Shown in pieces: positions 1-8,400 of a stretch of 52,050 nucleotides of DNA. How positions within the stretch are numbered: the stretch's first letter is position 1; the number at the start of each line of letters is the position of its first letter. Source of the DNA: Thermoplasmata archaeon (lineage in GTDB: Archaea; Thermoplasmatota; Thermoplasmata; Lutacidiplasmatales; UBA184); NCBI GenBank assembly GCA_027314165.1, contig DAHVCH010000016.1:1-52050 (forward strand), read 5' to 3'. Below the pieces are notes generated by a model. That model worked only from the letters and a program-made list of their open reading frames with translations. It was not told where the DNA came from and did no database searches. Both the position numbers and the translations under genes were made by a program.

Positions 1-399
1 GAACCTATCGTGAAAGATCTTCCCCAGCTGGTTCCACACGACGACCCTCGCGAGGACCTCGACCCGTTGGGCGTGTCGTCGGTGGCTCCGGATCCTCGCG
101 CCCAGCCGTCGCTTGAACGACCCGAAGGTTGCCTCCACCGCATCTCTCCTCCGAAGGCGGTTCGCGTAGGCTCGAGGGTGCCTCCGTTGTCGGCGGATCA
201 TCCGCCGCCACTCGGGCGGGCTGTTGGGATCGATCGTGGTGTTCGACTTCATCTCGATGACGGGCCGCCCTTCCGTTGCGGCGCTGGTACAGGTTCGCAC
301 TTGCTTGAGCCTGGAGGCTTGCGCTAGGGGCCCTTCGGATTCGGGGTTTCCCCCGACACCCTGCCCTGTGCTATGCCATTCGCACGGCTTCTGGCTCAT
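1..399 (-). pseudogene. C-terminal part of a DDE transposase (IS5/IS4 superfamily), cut by window edge
   Basis: The minus-strand frame is open from an ATG at 399 to the left edge with no stop. About the last 100 residues look like the C-terminal end of an IS5-type transposase: a segment GRPVIEMKSN, then a basic stretch, then RRRDAVEATFGSFKRRLG, which fits the R-(3)-E-(6)-K signature around the third catalytic acid, then a helix ending WNQLGKIFHDRF. The first 40 residues are low-complexity and unlike a transposase, and the two N-terminal catalytic Asp regions are absent, so the element is probably truncated or frameshifted. The ATG is arbitrary. No terminal inverted repeat is visible because the left end lies outside the window. 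Transposase origin is well supported by the motif; whether any of it is expressed is doubtful. Confidence 0.6.
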
Positions 400-529
400 T
401 GGTTCGTCTCACACCTCTTGGTTCGCATGGCTGCTCGGCGCGCCGAAAGCCCACAGAATGCATTTTGCAGATCCACGGACTCTTACGTTTGGGCAAGCCC
501 CCTGGGTCTGAAGAAAGGAGCGAGAACCT

Positions 530-2362
530 TTGCGTGGACATCTTTGGTGGTTACGCCCCCCATCAGGTCATGGGCAGTGGACGCGCGCGTGTCTCGTGAG
601 TTCCTGTTTGATCCTCAGTGGCCTTCTTGGAAGCCATCTCATGGCGCGGGCGGGCGGCCACCCTACCCTCCCACCCCGTCTTGCGGAAGGACCACTCCCC
701 GAGAAGGAAGATTCCTCAAGGGTCAAACTCAGTCCATCGGTCATCGTCGAGGCGACGGCGAGTTCGAACTCGGGTGGGGCCGGCACTCTGGCTCCAGATC
801 TGCAAAGGCCTTCTGGCCTCAATCAGGGTTCTGCAATCTGGTCGGCTCTGCTCGCCGGAATGCCGAAACCTCGCCCTCAGAGCCCTGCTTCGGCCCAAGA
901 ACTCAGTACACACCTCGTGAGTCCGCAGGTGACAGATACGACACCAACGGCTGTCTATTGGGTCCAGAGCACCGCCGGCCTCGCGAGCGGGGGTCCCTTG
1001 CCATGGGGAACCCCGTGGTGGAGCAATCTCAGCGCGTGGCCCAGCGGCTCTCCCAACTGGAACCTGAGCAGCATGTGCGATCCCGGGTGCGGCGTTGCGT
1101 TTCAAGTCCCCAACGGGTCGTACTTGCTCACCGTCCCCTGTGGCATCCCCCGTGCCTACGCCGTGCGTTTCTCCCTTCCTCAGTGCTTCTGGGGGAAGGA
1201 GAGTGTCGCCGTGCAAGTCGTCGGGTCGGGAAGCTTCGATCTGTGGGGCTTTTCCGTTCAAGATTTCGTCAGCGTCTCTTCCGAGCCTCCTGGGCTCCTC
1301 GGTGCCACATCCCCATCAAGCGGATGGGTGGACAACGGCACTATCATTTCCCTCCGTGCCGGGGCTCCTTGGGGATGGAGATTCGTGGAATGGAGGGGTG
1401 TCGGGAACGGCAGCTACAGCGGGACCGCTAGCGCAGTTCAGCTGCTTGTAACTTCCCCTGCGAACGAGACGGCCATCTTCGAGGCCCTCTACGAGGTCAC
1501 GTTTTCTCAGTCCGGGCTACCTCCGGGAACGACCTGGGGAGTCGACCTCAATGGTTCATTGCTGCAGACCTCATCGGGGTCGTTAACGGCGTATCTTCCG
1601 AATGGGTCCTACCACTACGAGGGGTCGAATCCCATCACCGGTAGTTACGGGGCGCGATTCGTGTCGTTCGCTCCGAACGGTACCCTCCTACTCGCGGGGT
1701 CGAGTGTCTCGGCGCAGGTCAACTATACGGAGGAGTTCTGGGTAGACCTCACGGTCTCTCCGCCCAGCGCTGGCAGCCTCAATGAGTCCAGCGGATGGAG
1801 AGTCGCCCACGCGTTGCTCATCGTCATGGTCTCGACGGGCCCGTGGTGGGCACTTGGATACTGGAATGGAAGCGGTTCCTCCAGTCGCTCCGGTAGGCTC
1901 AACCCGCTCTCGGTTCAGTTGGATTCCCCAGTCAACGAGACCGCTATGCTTGTGCGACTTTTCGCGGTCACTATCCTTTCGGACCCGGCGAGTTGTGGAC
2001 CCGTGTCGCTCAGCGGCTCCTCGGTGGCGGGTTCCAGTGTGTTCAAGCTCACGTCGGGAACTTACAACTTGAGTGCCCCCGTCTGCCAGGGTTACTCCTT
2101 CCTGAAATGGGAGACGAGCCCTCAGGTGACCGCCCTCTCGTCGGGGGCAGCGAACTCGACGCTCCTGGTTTCCGACAATGGTACGGTGACGGCCATTTAC
2201 CTGCGCGCGCTGCCCGGTTCCACCGCGGACCCCGTTCCGTTGGACACGATCCTCGTGGCCATCATCTCTGGCGAGATTGCGGCGTACGTAGGACTGGCGG
2301 GACGACCCAAGAACCGCCCTCGCGAGCGGTGGACAGCCCGCCGCTATCGAAGAATCCGCTGA
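530..2362 (+). CDS. Secreted or anchored surface protein with InlB-like and F-S-x-S-G-L-P repeats
   Basis: This is a 610-residue predicted extracytoplasmic protein. The start is a TTG preceded by AAAGGAG nine bases upstream; an in-frame GTG at 596 is an alternative. Residues 23-42 form a hydrophobic signal-like segment. The middle has a WxxxVEWRGVGNGSYSG stretch and a later YSFLKWETSP stretch, both like divergent InlB-type bacterial repeat domains, and one FSQSGLPPGTTWGVDLNG repeat of the type that recurs eight times in the protein at 34319. A hydrophobic segment near residue 570 (LDTILVAIISGEIAAYVGLA) is followed by an arginine-rich tail, which fits a C-terminal membrane anchor. N-x-S/T sequons are frequent. 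It sits between two transposase remnants and is less GC-biased than the surface genes further right, which suggests recent arrival. The role is probably adhesion or surface coating; no enzymatic motif is visible. Confidence 0.75.
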   Translation: MRGHLWWLRPPSGHGQWTRACLVSSCLILSGLLGSHLMARAGGHPTLPPRLAEGPLPEKEDSSRVKLSPSVIVEATASSNSGGAGTLAPDLQRPSGLNQGSAIWSALLAGMPKPRPQSPASAQELSTHLVSPQVTDTTPTAVYWVQSTAGLASGGPLPWGTPWWSNLSAWPSGSPNWNLSSMCDPGCGVAFQVPNGSYLLTVPCGIPRAYAVRFSLPQCFWGKESVAVQVVGSGSFDLWGFSVQDFVSVSSEPPGLLGATSPSSGWVDNGTIISLRAGAPWGWRFVEWRGVGNGSYSGTASAVQLLVTSPANETAIFEALYEVTFSQSGLPPGTTWGVDLNGSLLQTSSGSLTAYLPNGSYHYEGSNPITGSYGARFVSFAPNGTLLLAGSSVSAQVNYTEEFWVDLTVSPPSAGSLNESSGWRVAHALLIVMVSTGPWWALGYWNGSGSSSRSGRLNPLSVQLDSPVNETAMLVRLFAVTILSDPASCGPVSLSGSSVAGSSVFKLTSGTYNLSAPVCQGYSFLKWETSPQVTALSSGAANSTLLVSDNGTVTAIYLRALPGSTADPVPLDTILVAIISGEIAAYVGLAGRPKNRPRERWTARRYRRIR

Positions 2363-2444
2363 ACGAACCTGCGGAGACCCATCCGCAACGGTCGGCTCCC
2401 GACATGATCACACGCGGCTGCGGCCGCTCCGGTGGCGCCCGCCA

Positions 2445-2891
2445 TTGAGAGCAGGCCAAATGCGTCCCAATTGGGGCTTTGCTGGAGGAACGTTTCATCG
2501 GTCTGCGAGTCCGACGCGGAGCGCGGACCTCTCCCTGAGCGGCCCGGAGATGTACGAGACCTACTTCGCGAGGGACGGGATCGAGAAGGTGTTCCGGACC
2601 GGGAAGGGCGATCTCCGCCTGGGACCCGCGCGTCATCACCGTTGGGACCGGTTGGACGCCTACGCGACCAGCTTCTACACGGCCTCGCTGCTGTGGAGCT
2701 GGTCGGAGCAGACCCTCCAGAGAAAATACCCCGAGATGAGCCTCGCCGAGGCGCTGGGCCACCTCGAGAACGTGGCCTGGGTGAGGTTCGGGACCGGGAA
2801 ATCGGTCCGGGAGTGGTGCACCCGGCTGAGCGGGAAGGCGGACGAGATCCTCACGGCCCTCGGAGCTACCCGTTACCTACCTGTGGTGTAA
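2445..2891 (+). pseudogene. C-terminal remnant of an IS4-superfamily transposase
   Basis: Residues from about 36 onward read YETYFARDGIEKVFRTGKGD, which contains an exact Y-(2)-R-(3)-E-(6)-K spacing, the hallmark around the catalytic Glu of IS4/IS1634-type DDE transposases. It is followed by the usual post-Glu helices (PARHHRWDRLDAYATSFYTA). At 148 codons it is far shorter than a functional transposase (400-550), and the N-terminal half with the two catalytic Asp residues is missing. The first 30 codons do not resemble the family. It is therefore read as a decayed insertion-sequence relic. It lies in the same accessory segment as the transposase fragment at the left edge but belongs to a different family. 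Confidence 0.6.
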
Positions 2892-2929
2892 GCCCCTCGG
2901 AACCCAGGCCTGATGCTCGCATGAAGCGG

Positions 2930-3541
2930 TCATGTTGGGCTCGCTACAAGTCCCGGAGCGTTCAACGCCCCGGGCCGAGCTACACCTTTCGTCAGCGCTC
3001 CCTCGATGACCACGAACGTCCGCTCGACGCACCTCTCGACACCGCCCCAGGTGACCGGTTGGAGGGGGTTCGATGACGCGCGCACCTGGATGGTTGTCCT
3101 CCCCGGATGCGACTCGGTGATAGTTACTCTCACGGTCTCCTCTCCATGGACGATTCCTCGTGGCCCGTTCAGCGTGAATTCGCCTTTCATGGAGTCGACC
3201 TTCGCGATTCTCAGATATCCATCTAGCCCCAGCGCTCTCTGAACGAGAGCGAACGCTTGCGCGCTCGGGACCTCATACTCTCGCGCGAGACCAAACTTCC
3301 TCGAGGGAACCAAGCTCAACGCGATGAGCAGTACTCCCACAGCCCCTGTCGCGGCAATCCACGGGTACGGAGAACTCGAGCCGTTGGTTGGCCGGAGGAG
3401 GAACAGAGCCACGCCGAACAGCAGTATGCTCACGAACCAACCAATGAGCCAGAGGTGGGGATGTTGCCGCCGTACGAGCTGCCACTTTCTCGGCGGCAAG
3501 TCAGGCAAACCCTCCACCTCTGACGCGTGTCCCCACCTCAC
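2930..3541 (-). CDS. Two-TM membrane protein with a soluble C-terminal domain
   Basis: This 203-residue protein starts with GTG. A basic N-terminus is followed by two adjacent membrane helices at about residues 31-50 and 62-81 with a short loop. A soluble alpha/beta-looking domain follows (about 90-185), containing EETVRVTITESHPGRTTIQV. The pattern loosely recalls DUF1499-like small domains that sit behind two TM helices, but I cannot assign a family with confidence. The gene converges on the transposase relic (38 bases between stops) and diverges from the 199-residue membrane protein at 3711. No catalytic residues are evident. It is likely real because the TM pattern and amphipathic soluble domain are coherent. 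Confidence 0.6.
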   Translation of the reverse strand: MRWGHASEVEGLPDLPPRKWQLVRRQHPHLWLIGWFVSILLFGVALFLLRPTNGSSSPYPWIAATGAVGVLLIALSLVPSRKFGLAREYEVPSAQAFALVQRALGLDGYLRIAKVDSMKGEFTLNGPRGIVHGEETVRVTITESHPGRTTIQVRASSNPLQPVTWGGVERCVERTFVVIEGALTKGVARPGALNAPGLVASPT

Positions 3542-3710
3542 GCGCTATTCCACGGATACCACGTGGTGAATGGGCAGGGAGGCATGCCACCCCAAGGTAG
3601 CGGCACACTTCCTGGCCACGCGGAGAAGAGGTATGCGCCATGTCCACCATTCGCGTCGTTGTCCGTGACCAGGGCGATGGTGTAGACATCTAAAGTGTGC
3701 CCTCCATAGG

Positions 3711-4310
3711 TTGAACCGTAGGCAGCGCCTCGTCGCCGTGGACATGGTGCTTCGGAGAACTCTTCTCATCGGGCTCCTGGTGTACGTGGCGGGCTTCGCG
3801 TTCTTCCTAGGAGATGCCCTGAGCACACCGCAGTACCCTGGCGCGCTCGCCATCTTCGCGGCGTTCGCGACATGGGCTCTTGCAGCGGGTGGGGGGCTCT
3901 CAATCGTGACCCTGGCATGGTGGACGGCCCGAAAGTCCCCCAGTAGGGGATTGCCCACGCGGCAACGTCGGACAGGCGGCGCGTTGGCCATGTCCATCGC
4001 CCTCATGATCCTCTCGTTCGGCATCTTCGTGGCGCTCGTGACCATTCCCTGCCCACCTGCTTGCGTGGGTGGGGGCGGGGTCGCGGGGGGCGGGGCGGGA
4101 GGCAACGCGGTGGCAGGGCCTTCTTGCGGAGGAGGGTGCGACAAGGCACCGGTGTTCGTGGCCTCCTTGGCCGCAGAGGTCCTATCTATCACTCTTCTCG
4201 CGTTGGTGACACGTGCCATCTGGGATGGGTCGGCACCGGGGCTGAGCACCGGGCGCCTTCGGATGGGGAAGGATTCAGGAGCCCTCTCGGAGCTGCACGA
4301 CCGTTCGTGA
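3711..4310 (+). CDS. Four-TM membrane protein with a Cys/Gly-rich loop
   Basis: This 199-residue protein has membrane helices at about residues 15-35, 44-65, 95-115 and 145-165. Between the third and fourth helices lies a glycine-rich loop carrying CPPAC and then CGGGC, two closely spaced cysteine pairs that could form disulphides or bind a metal. The given start is TTG at 3711; an in-frame ATG at 3744 would remove eleven residues and leave all four helices intact, so the start is uncertain. I do not recognise the family. No operon partner is present: the next gene on this strand is over 600 bases away. The low-complexity loop is unusual for an otherwise ordinary small membrane protein. Confidence 0.6.
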   Translation: MNRRQRLVAVDMVLRRTLLIGLLVYVAGFAFFLGDALSTPQYPGALAIFAAFATWALAAGGGLSIVTLAWWTARKSPSRGLPTRQRRTGGALAMSIALMILSFGIFVALVTIPCPPACVGGGGVAGGGAGGNAVAGPSCGGGCDKAPVFVASLAAEVLSITLLALVTRAIWDGSAPGLSTGRLRMGKDSGALSELHDRS

Positions 4311-4930
4311 GCACCCGTTCCCGCCGAGGCGCACATCGCGCACTACGACCCCCTTCGTGAGAGTGACCAACCCTTGCTTGAGCGGCCGAGGGGTACCGTT
4401 CGATGCGGAGTGAGAACGGTGAACCCGTTGCTGGTAGCCACCGGAGCAAGGCTCGATTTGCCTCATCGGCAGAGCGGCCAGGCGTCACGAGCTCAAGCGT
4501 GGTTCTCCCCCGCGTCGGCATCGTTTGACCTATGGCTCGATTCTTGACTTAGTCCCTTCGCAGAGCATCAAGCTCTGGCCTGACGGTTGGCACATCCGCT
4601 GGCCCGTTTCAGCCAGAATGCGGTCGTGGCGGAGACGCTCGTGAAGTAGCTCGAGCCCCGTAGTCGCGAAGATCTGCCCTGAGTGCCCTGGCCTCGAACT
4701 CGTGGAGGCGAGCCCGCCCCGTGACGCAAGAGCATCGCTGATCCTGATTGCCGCGGGGTGAGCTCCCCCGACCGTCGGTCCCGCTCCACGCGTCCGCTCA
4801 CAGGAGGGGGTGCTCCACCGCGTCAACGATGTCACAACAGTAGATATGGCAGGAACTATAGAGCTACGCGAAAAGCTCTATATTTCAGCCCCAGGTGGGA
4901 CCCTCGGGCGGAGACCCGGAGGACGAGGCG
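4311..4930. other. Non-coding stretch
   Basis: About 620 bases without a convincing gene on either strand. Short open frames exist, chiefly on the minus strand between 4189 and 4835, but none shows a recognisable motif, a membrane helix or a hydrophobic core. No tRNA-like cloverleaf was found. The right end (4840-4890) is AT-richer and contains the inverted repeat described separately, so that part probably holds the promoter for the gene at 4931. The remainder may be decayed accessory DNA like the transposase relics to its left. Confidence 0.5.
4857..4882. promoter_or_regulatory. Perfect 9-bp inverted repeat, candidate operator
   Basis: The arms TATAGAGCT (4857-4865) and AGCTCTATA (4874-4882) are perfect reverse complements around an 8-base spacer. 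The centre lies about 60 bases before the ATG at 4931 of a small winged-helix-like protein. The arms themselves contain TATA-like sequence in a GC-rich neighbourhood, so the repeat could overlap the core promoter and act as the binding site of a dimeric regulator, possibly the product of the downstream gene. A role as an RNA hairpin cannot be excluded. Confidence 0.45.
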
Positions 4931-5227
4931 ATGCCGAAGGAACTGGACGAGCTGCGCAGCAATGGCCAAGAGATCCCTCGCCTCACGGAGGAGGCTCGAC
5001 GCGTCCTGGACTTCCTCGGGAGCGACCGAGCGAGGGCGTACAGTTTCCGAGAGATCTCCGAAGGGGTCCACCCTCCCAGAAGGTCGGACGTGTTCCTGCC
5101 CTTGGCACCCGCCTGGGCTGTCCTCCAGGAGTTCGCTCTCGGGACCGCGCTCGAGACCCTCCTCCGTGCCGGGCAGGTCCGTCAGGTTCGTGAAGCGAGC
5201 GCCACGTGGTACCACCTCCCGTCGTGA
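4931..5227 (+). CDS. Small winged-helix-like protein, possible regulator
   Basis: A 98-residue soluble protein. The ATG at 4931 is preferred to the in-frame GTG at 4895 because GGAGG ends eight bases before it and the extra residues are low-complexity. The order is a helix (LTEEARRVLDFLG), a second short segment (AYSFREISEGV), a third helix (LETLLRAGQVRQVRE) and a terminal beta strand (TWYHLP). This matches the helix-turn-helix plus wing pattern of small archaeal winged-helix proteins, but no specific family is recognised. A perfect inverted repeat lies about 50 bases upstream, which fits autoregulation by a dimer. A GC hairpin follows at 5341. DNA binding is inferred from the pattern only. 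Confidence 0.6.
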   Translation: MPKELDELRSNGQEIPRLTEEARRVLDFLGSDRARAYSFREISEGVHPPRRSDVFLPLAPAWAVLQEFALGTALETLLRAGQVRQVREASATWYHLPS

Positions 5228-5340
5228 GATCTCCCCATGCTTCCCGAGGGTGACGTGGGGGCTCCTAGCGGTCCACCTCTGCTGCCGGAGCTTCCGCGCT
5301 CCTCACTTCCCAATCAGGCCTCGGGTACCGACCAGTCCGG

Positions 5341-5381
5341 AGCGACCCCGCCTGCCTCAGTGCACACGGGGCGGGGTCGCT
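5341..5381 (+). terminator. GC-rich hairpin with short T run
   Basis: The arms AGCGACCCCGCC (5341-5352) and GGCGGGGTCGCT (5370-5381) are perfect 12-base reverse complements followed by two further T residues. It lies 113 bases after the stop of the small regulator-like gene and 32 bases before the ATG of the kelch protein. It may terminate the upstream transcript or structure the leader of the downstream one. Its position also argues that the kelch protein starts at 5414 and not at the longer in-frame ATG 5237. Confidence 0.45.
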
Positions 5382-5413
5382 TTGGATCCCCTCGGAGGAG
5401 GCGGCCATCGACA

Positions 5414-8400
5414 ATGCCCTTCGGTCCCCCTATTGGCGGCTCCGGGCGCCTCCTTCTCGTCGCCCTACTGTCACTTTCCCTTATCGGGTCGGGAGCTGTT
5501 GTCCTCGGAGGCACCTTGTGGGGTTCTGCGGGCCCGCAGGTTCTCCACCCCCAGACCCGGGCATCCTCCGTGGAGGGTCGCTCCACCTCCCTCCTCCGCC
5601 AAGCGAGCGACTCCCTCCGGAATGGCGCGGGCCCTCCGGAGTTGCGCGGGGTGAACTGTGTCGCCGAGGCAGCGGGTCAGTCCTTCTCCTGCCCCGCCCC
5701 GACCCAATCCCCCGTTCCCAGCCTGAGCTGGTCGCCGATCGGCTCACCCCCGGGGCGCTCTGCCGTCACGATGGTCTACGACGCGGCAGACGGCTACGTG
5801 GTCCTGTTCTCGGACGGCTCGTCCTCTTCGGTCCAAGGCGACACGTGGATCTTCCAGGGTGGTCACTGGACGGAGCTCGCCCTAGCCGTCGCCCCCTCTC
5901 CGAGACTGGGAGCGTACATGGCCTTCGATGCCCAAGACGGGTACGTCCTGCTCTTCGGAGGGTGGGGTGGGAACAGCGGCCCCTACGAGTACGGCGACAC
6001 GTGGGCCTTTGCGGGTGGCTCCTGGCACCTGCTCATCCCCCAGAGTTCTTGCGCAGGGGAGGGTGGCTCCACACCCTGTCCGTCGGCCCGCGACAGCGGC
6101 TCCATGGCCGACGACCCGGCGGACGGGATGGTGATCCTCTTCGGTGGCTATGGTGGCCTCGGCGACACCTGGGGGTTCGCCGGGGGAAATTGGGTGCCTC
6201 TCATCTCCCAGACCTCATGCACGGGCAGCGGGGGGACGACCCCTTGCCCTTCTCCACGGGCCGACGGCGCGTTCGCCTGGGACGCCGCCCTCTCGGGAGA
6301 CGTTCTCTTCGGAGGGGGAGGTCCGCTCAACGACACATGGCTCTACCGGTCGGGATCGTGGACGCAGCTCATCGCTCCGGCCAACTGCACGGGCATCTCC
6401 GGCCCCGTCCCCTGCCCTTCCCCGAGGGAGGAAGCCTCGCTCACGTACGATTTCGCGGACAACATCCTCCTGCTCTTCGGGGGGTACAACGGATCGGCCG
6501 ACCTCTCCGACACCTGGGCGTTCCAAGCGGGGTCCTGGCACCTTCTCGCCTCGGCCTCCGGCTGCCGCTCATGTCCCGCGGGCCGTAGCAGCGCGGGGTT
6601 CGCCTACGACCCGTCACTCGGAGGGGCCCTCTTGTTCGGAGGGTATGCCTATCGGGGAGACTCCTGGTCCTTCTCGGGAGGTCGTTGGACTCCCGTGGTC
6701 CAGACGCAGATGCCGGGACCGCGCTGGGATGCGAGCTTGGCGTGGGACCCGCTCGACCAGGTCGTGCTCCTCTTCGGAGGCTCCAACGGGACCGCGTTCG
6801 GGGACACGTGGACCTATGCGCACGGGGTCTGGAGACAGGTGCTGCCTCCCTCGCTATGCACCGTTTCCTCCTGTCCTTCCGCCCGGTCCGGGGCGGCCCT
6901 AGCGTGGGACGGCTCAGACCGGGTCATGATCCTCTTCGGCGGGATGACGACCTCGAGCGGGGGGTTCCTTCACGACACATGGAGCTACGCAGGGGGGAAC
7001 TGGTCACAGGTCATTTCCGGGGCCTCATGCACCTCAAGCACCTGCCCCTCGGCGCGGGCGAACTCCTCCATGGCCTGGGACCCTGCGGACCGGGAGGTCA
7101 TCCTCTTTGGCGGGTACGGCACCAGCTACGACGGGGACACGTGGGCATTCTCCGGGGGCAGCTGGACCGAGGTCCTCTCGACCTCGCAGTGCGGCAGCGT
7201 CCCGTGTCCGTCGCCTCGCGAGAGCGCGAGCATCGCCACGGCCCCTCCTCCGTCGAGCGGGGTCGTTCTCTTCGGGGGCACCACCGCCAGCGGCCCCGTG
7301 AACGACACGTGGCAGTTCACCGGGGTGGCGTGGACCGACCTGCTGAGCGCCGCCGCCTGCCGCAGTCAGGCGTGTCCGTCCATCCGGAGCGGGGCGGCCA
7401 TGGCCCTCGACCCGATCGCAGGGACGGTGGACCTGTTCGGCGGGGTCAACGGCTCACGGACCCTTTCTGACACCTGGGTGTTCACGGGGCGAAACTGGAC
7501 CTCCGTCCCCCTCTACGGACCTTCCGCCCGAAGCTTCGCCTCCCTGGCTCCGGATCCTTCCGACGGCTACCTGCTCCTCGTGGGGGGTTACTCCCCCTAC
7601 GGCCTCCTCCCGGACGTATGGGCCCTCGGCCCTGCAGTTCAGGCCGCGACCCCAACCGCGACGCTTTCGCCCGTGGATGTTGGAGAGACCACCATTTTCG
7701 ATGTCCTCGTGACCGGTGCGGGTTCCACGGCATCGTGGACCACCTGGCAGGGTCTTCCTCCCGGCTGCCCTTCTCCCGCGAGCGGGGCTTACACCCTCTC
7801 GTGCGTGCCCTCCGTCGCCGGGACCTACTACGTCACCGCGGTGGTGACCTTCGGGAACGGCCTTCCCGGGGTGACCTCCAATTTCCTGACGCTCTCGGTG
7901 GACCCTGACCCTACGGTCATCGTCTCCGCCCACCCTCCGACCACGACGCTGGGTTCTCCCTTCACCCTCTGGGCCAACGCGAGCGGAGGGACCGCTCCGT
8001 TCGCGACGTACCTCTGGTCCGGGCTTCCGGGTTCGTGCTCGGCCTCTCCGAGCACGAGTTCCAACCTTAGCTGCGTGCCCAAGAATGACTCGGACCTCGG
8101 GGCCTGGCAGGTCCGGGTCAGCGTACTGGACGCCACCGGGTTCAACGCGACCTCCCCTCCGATCACTCTCGAAATCGAGCCCGCCCCTTGGAGCGTCTCG
8201 GTCCAGTTGTCGCCCCCCGTGAACGATCTGGGCCAGTACGAGATATTGAACGCCGTGACCAGCGGTCTCAACGGCAGTGCGACCTTCCTTTGGTCGGGAC
8301 TCCCGCCCGGCTGCTCAGGATCGATCGGGTCCCTGCTGTGCCTCCCCACCGCTTCGGGCACTTTTGTAATCGAGGTCCAGGCCCTCGCGGCCGACCCGGC

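Noticed and set aside
4189-4835. Minus-strand open frames of 77-110 codons in the non-coding stretch.
   Set aside because: No motif, no hydrophobic core and no start context. The region reads as decayed or intergenic DNA.
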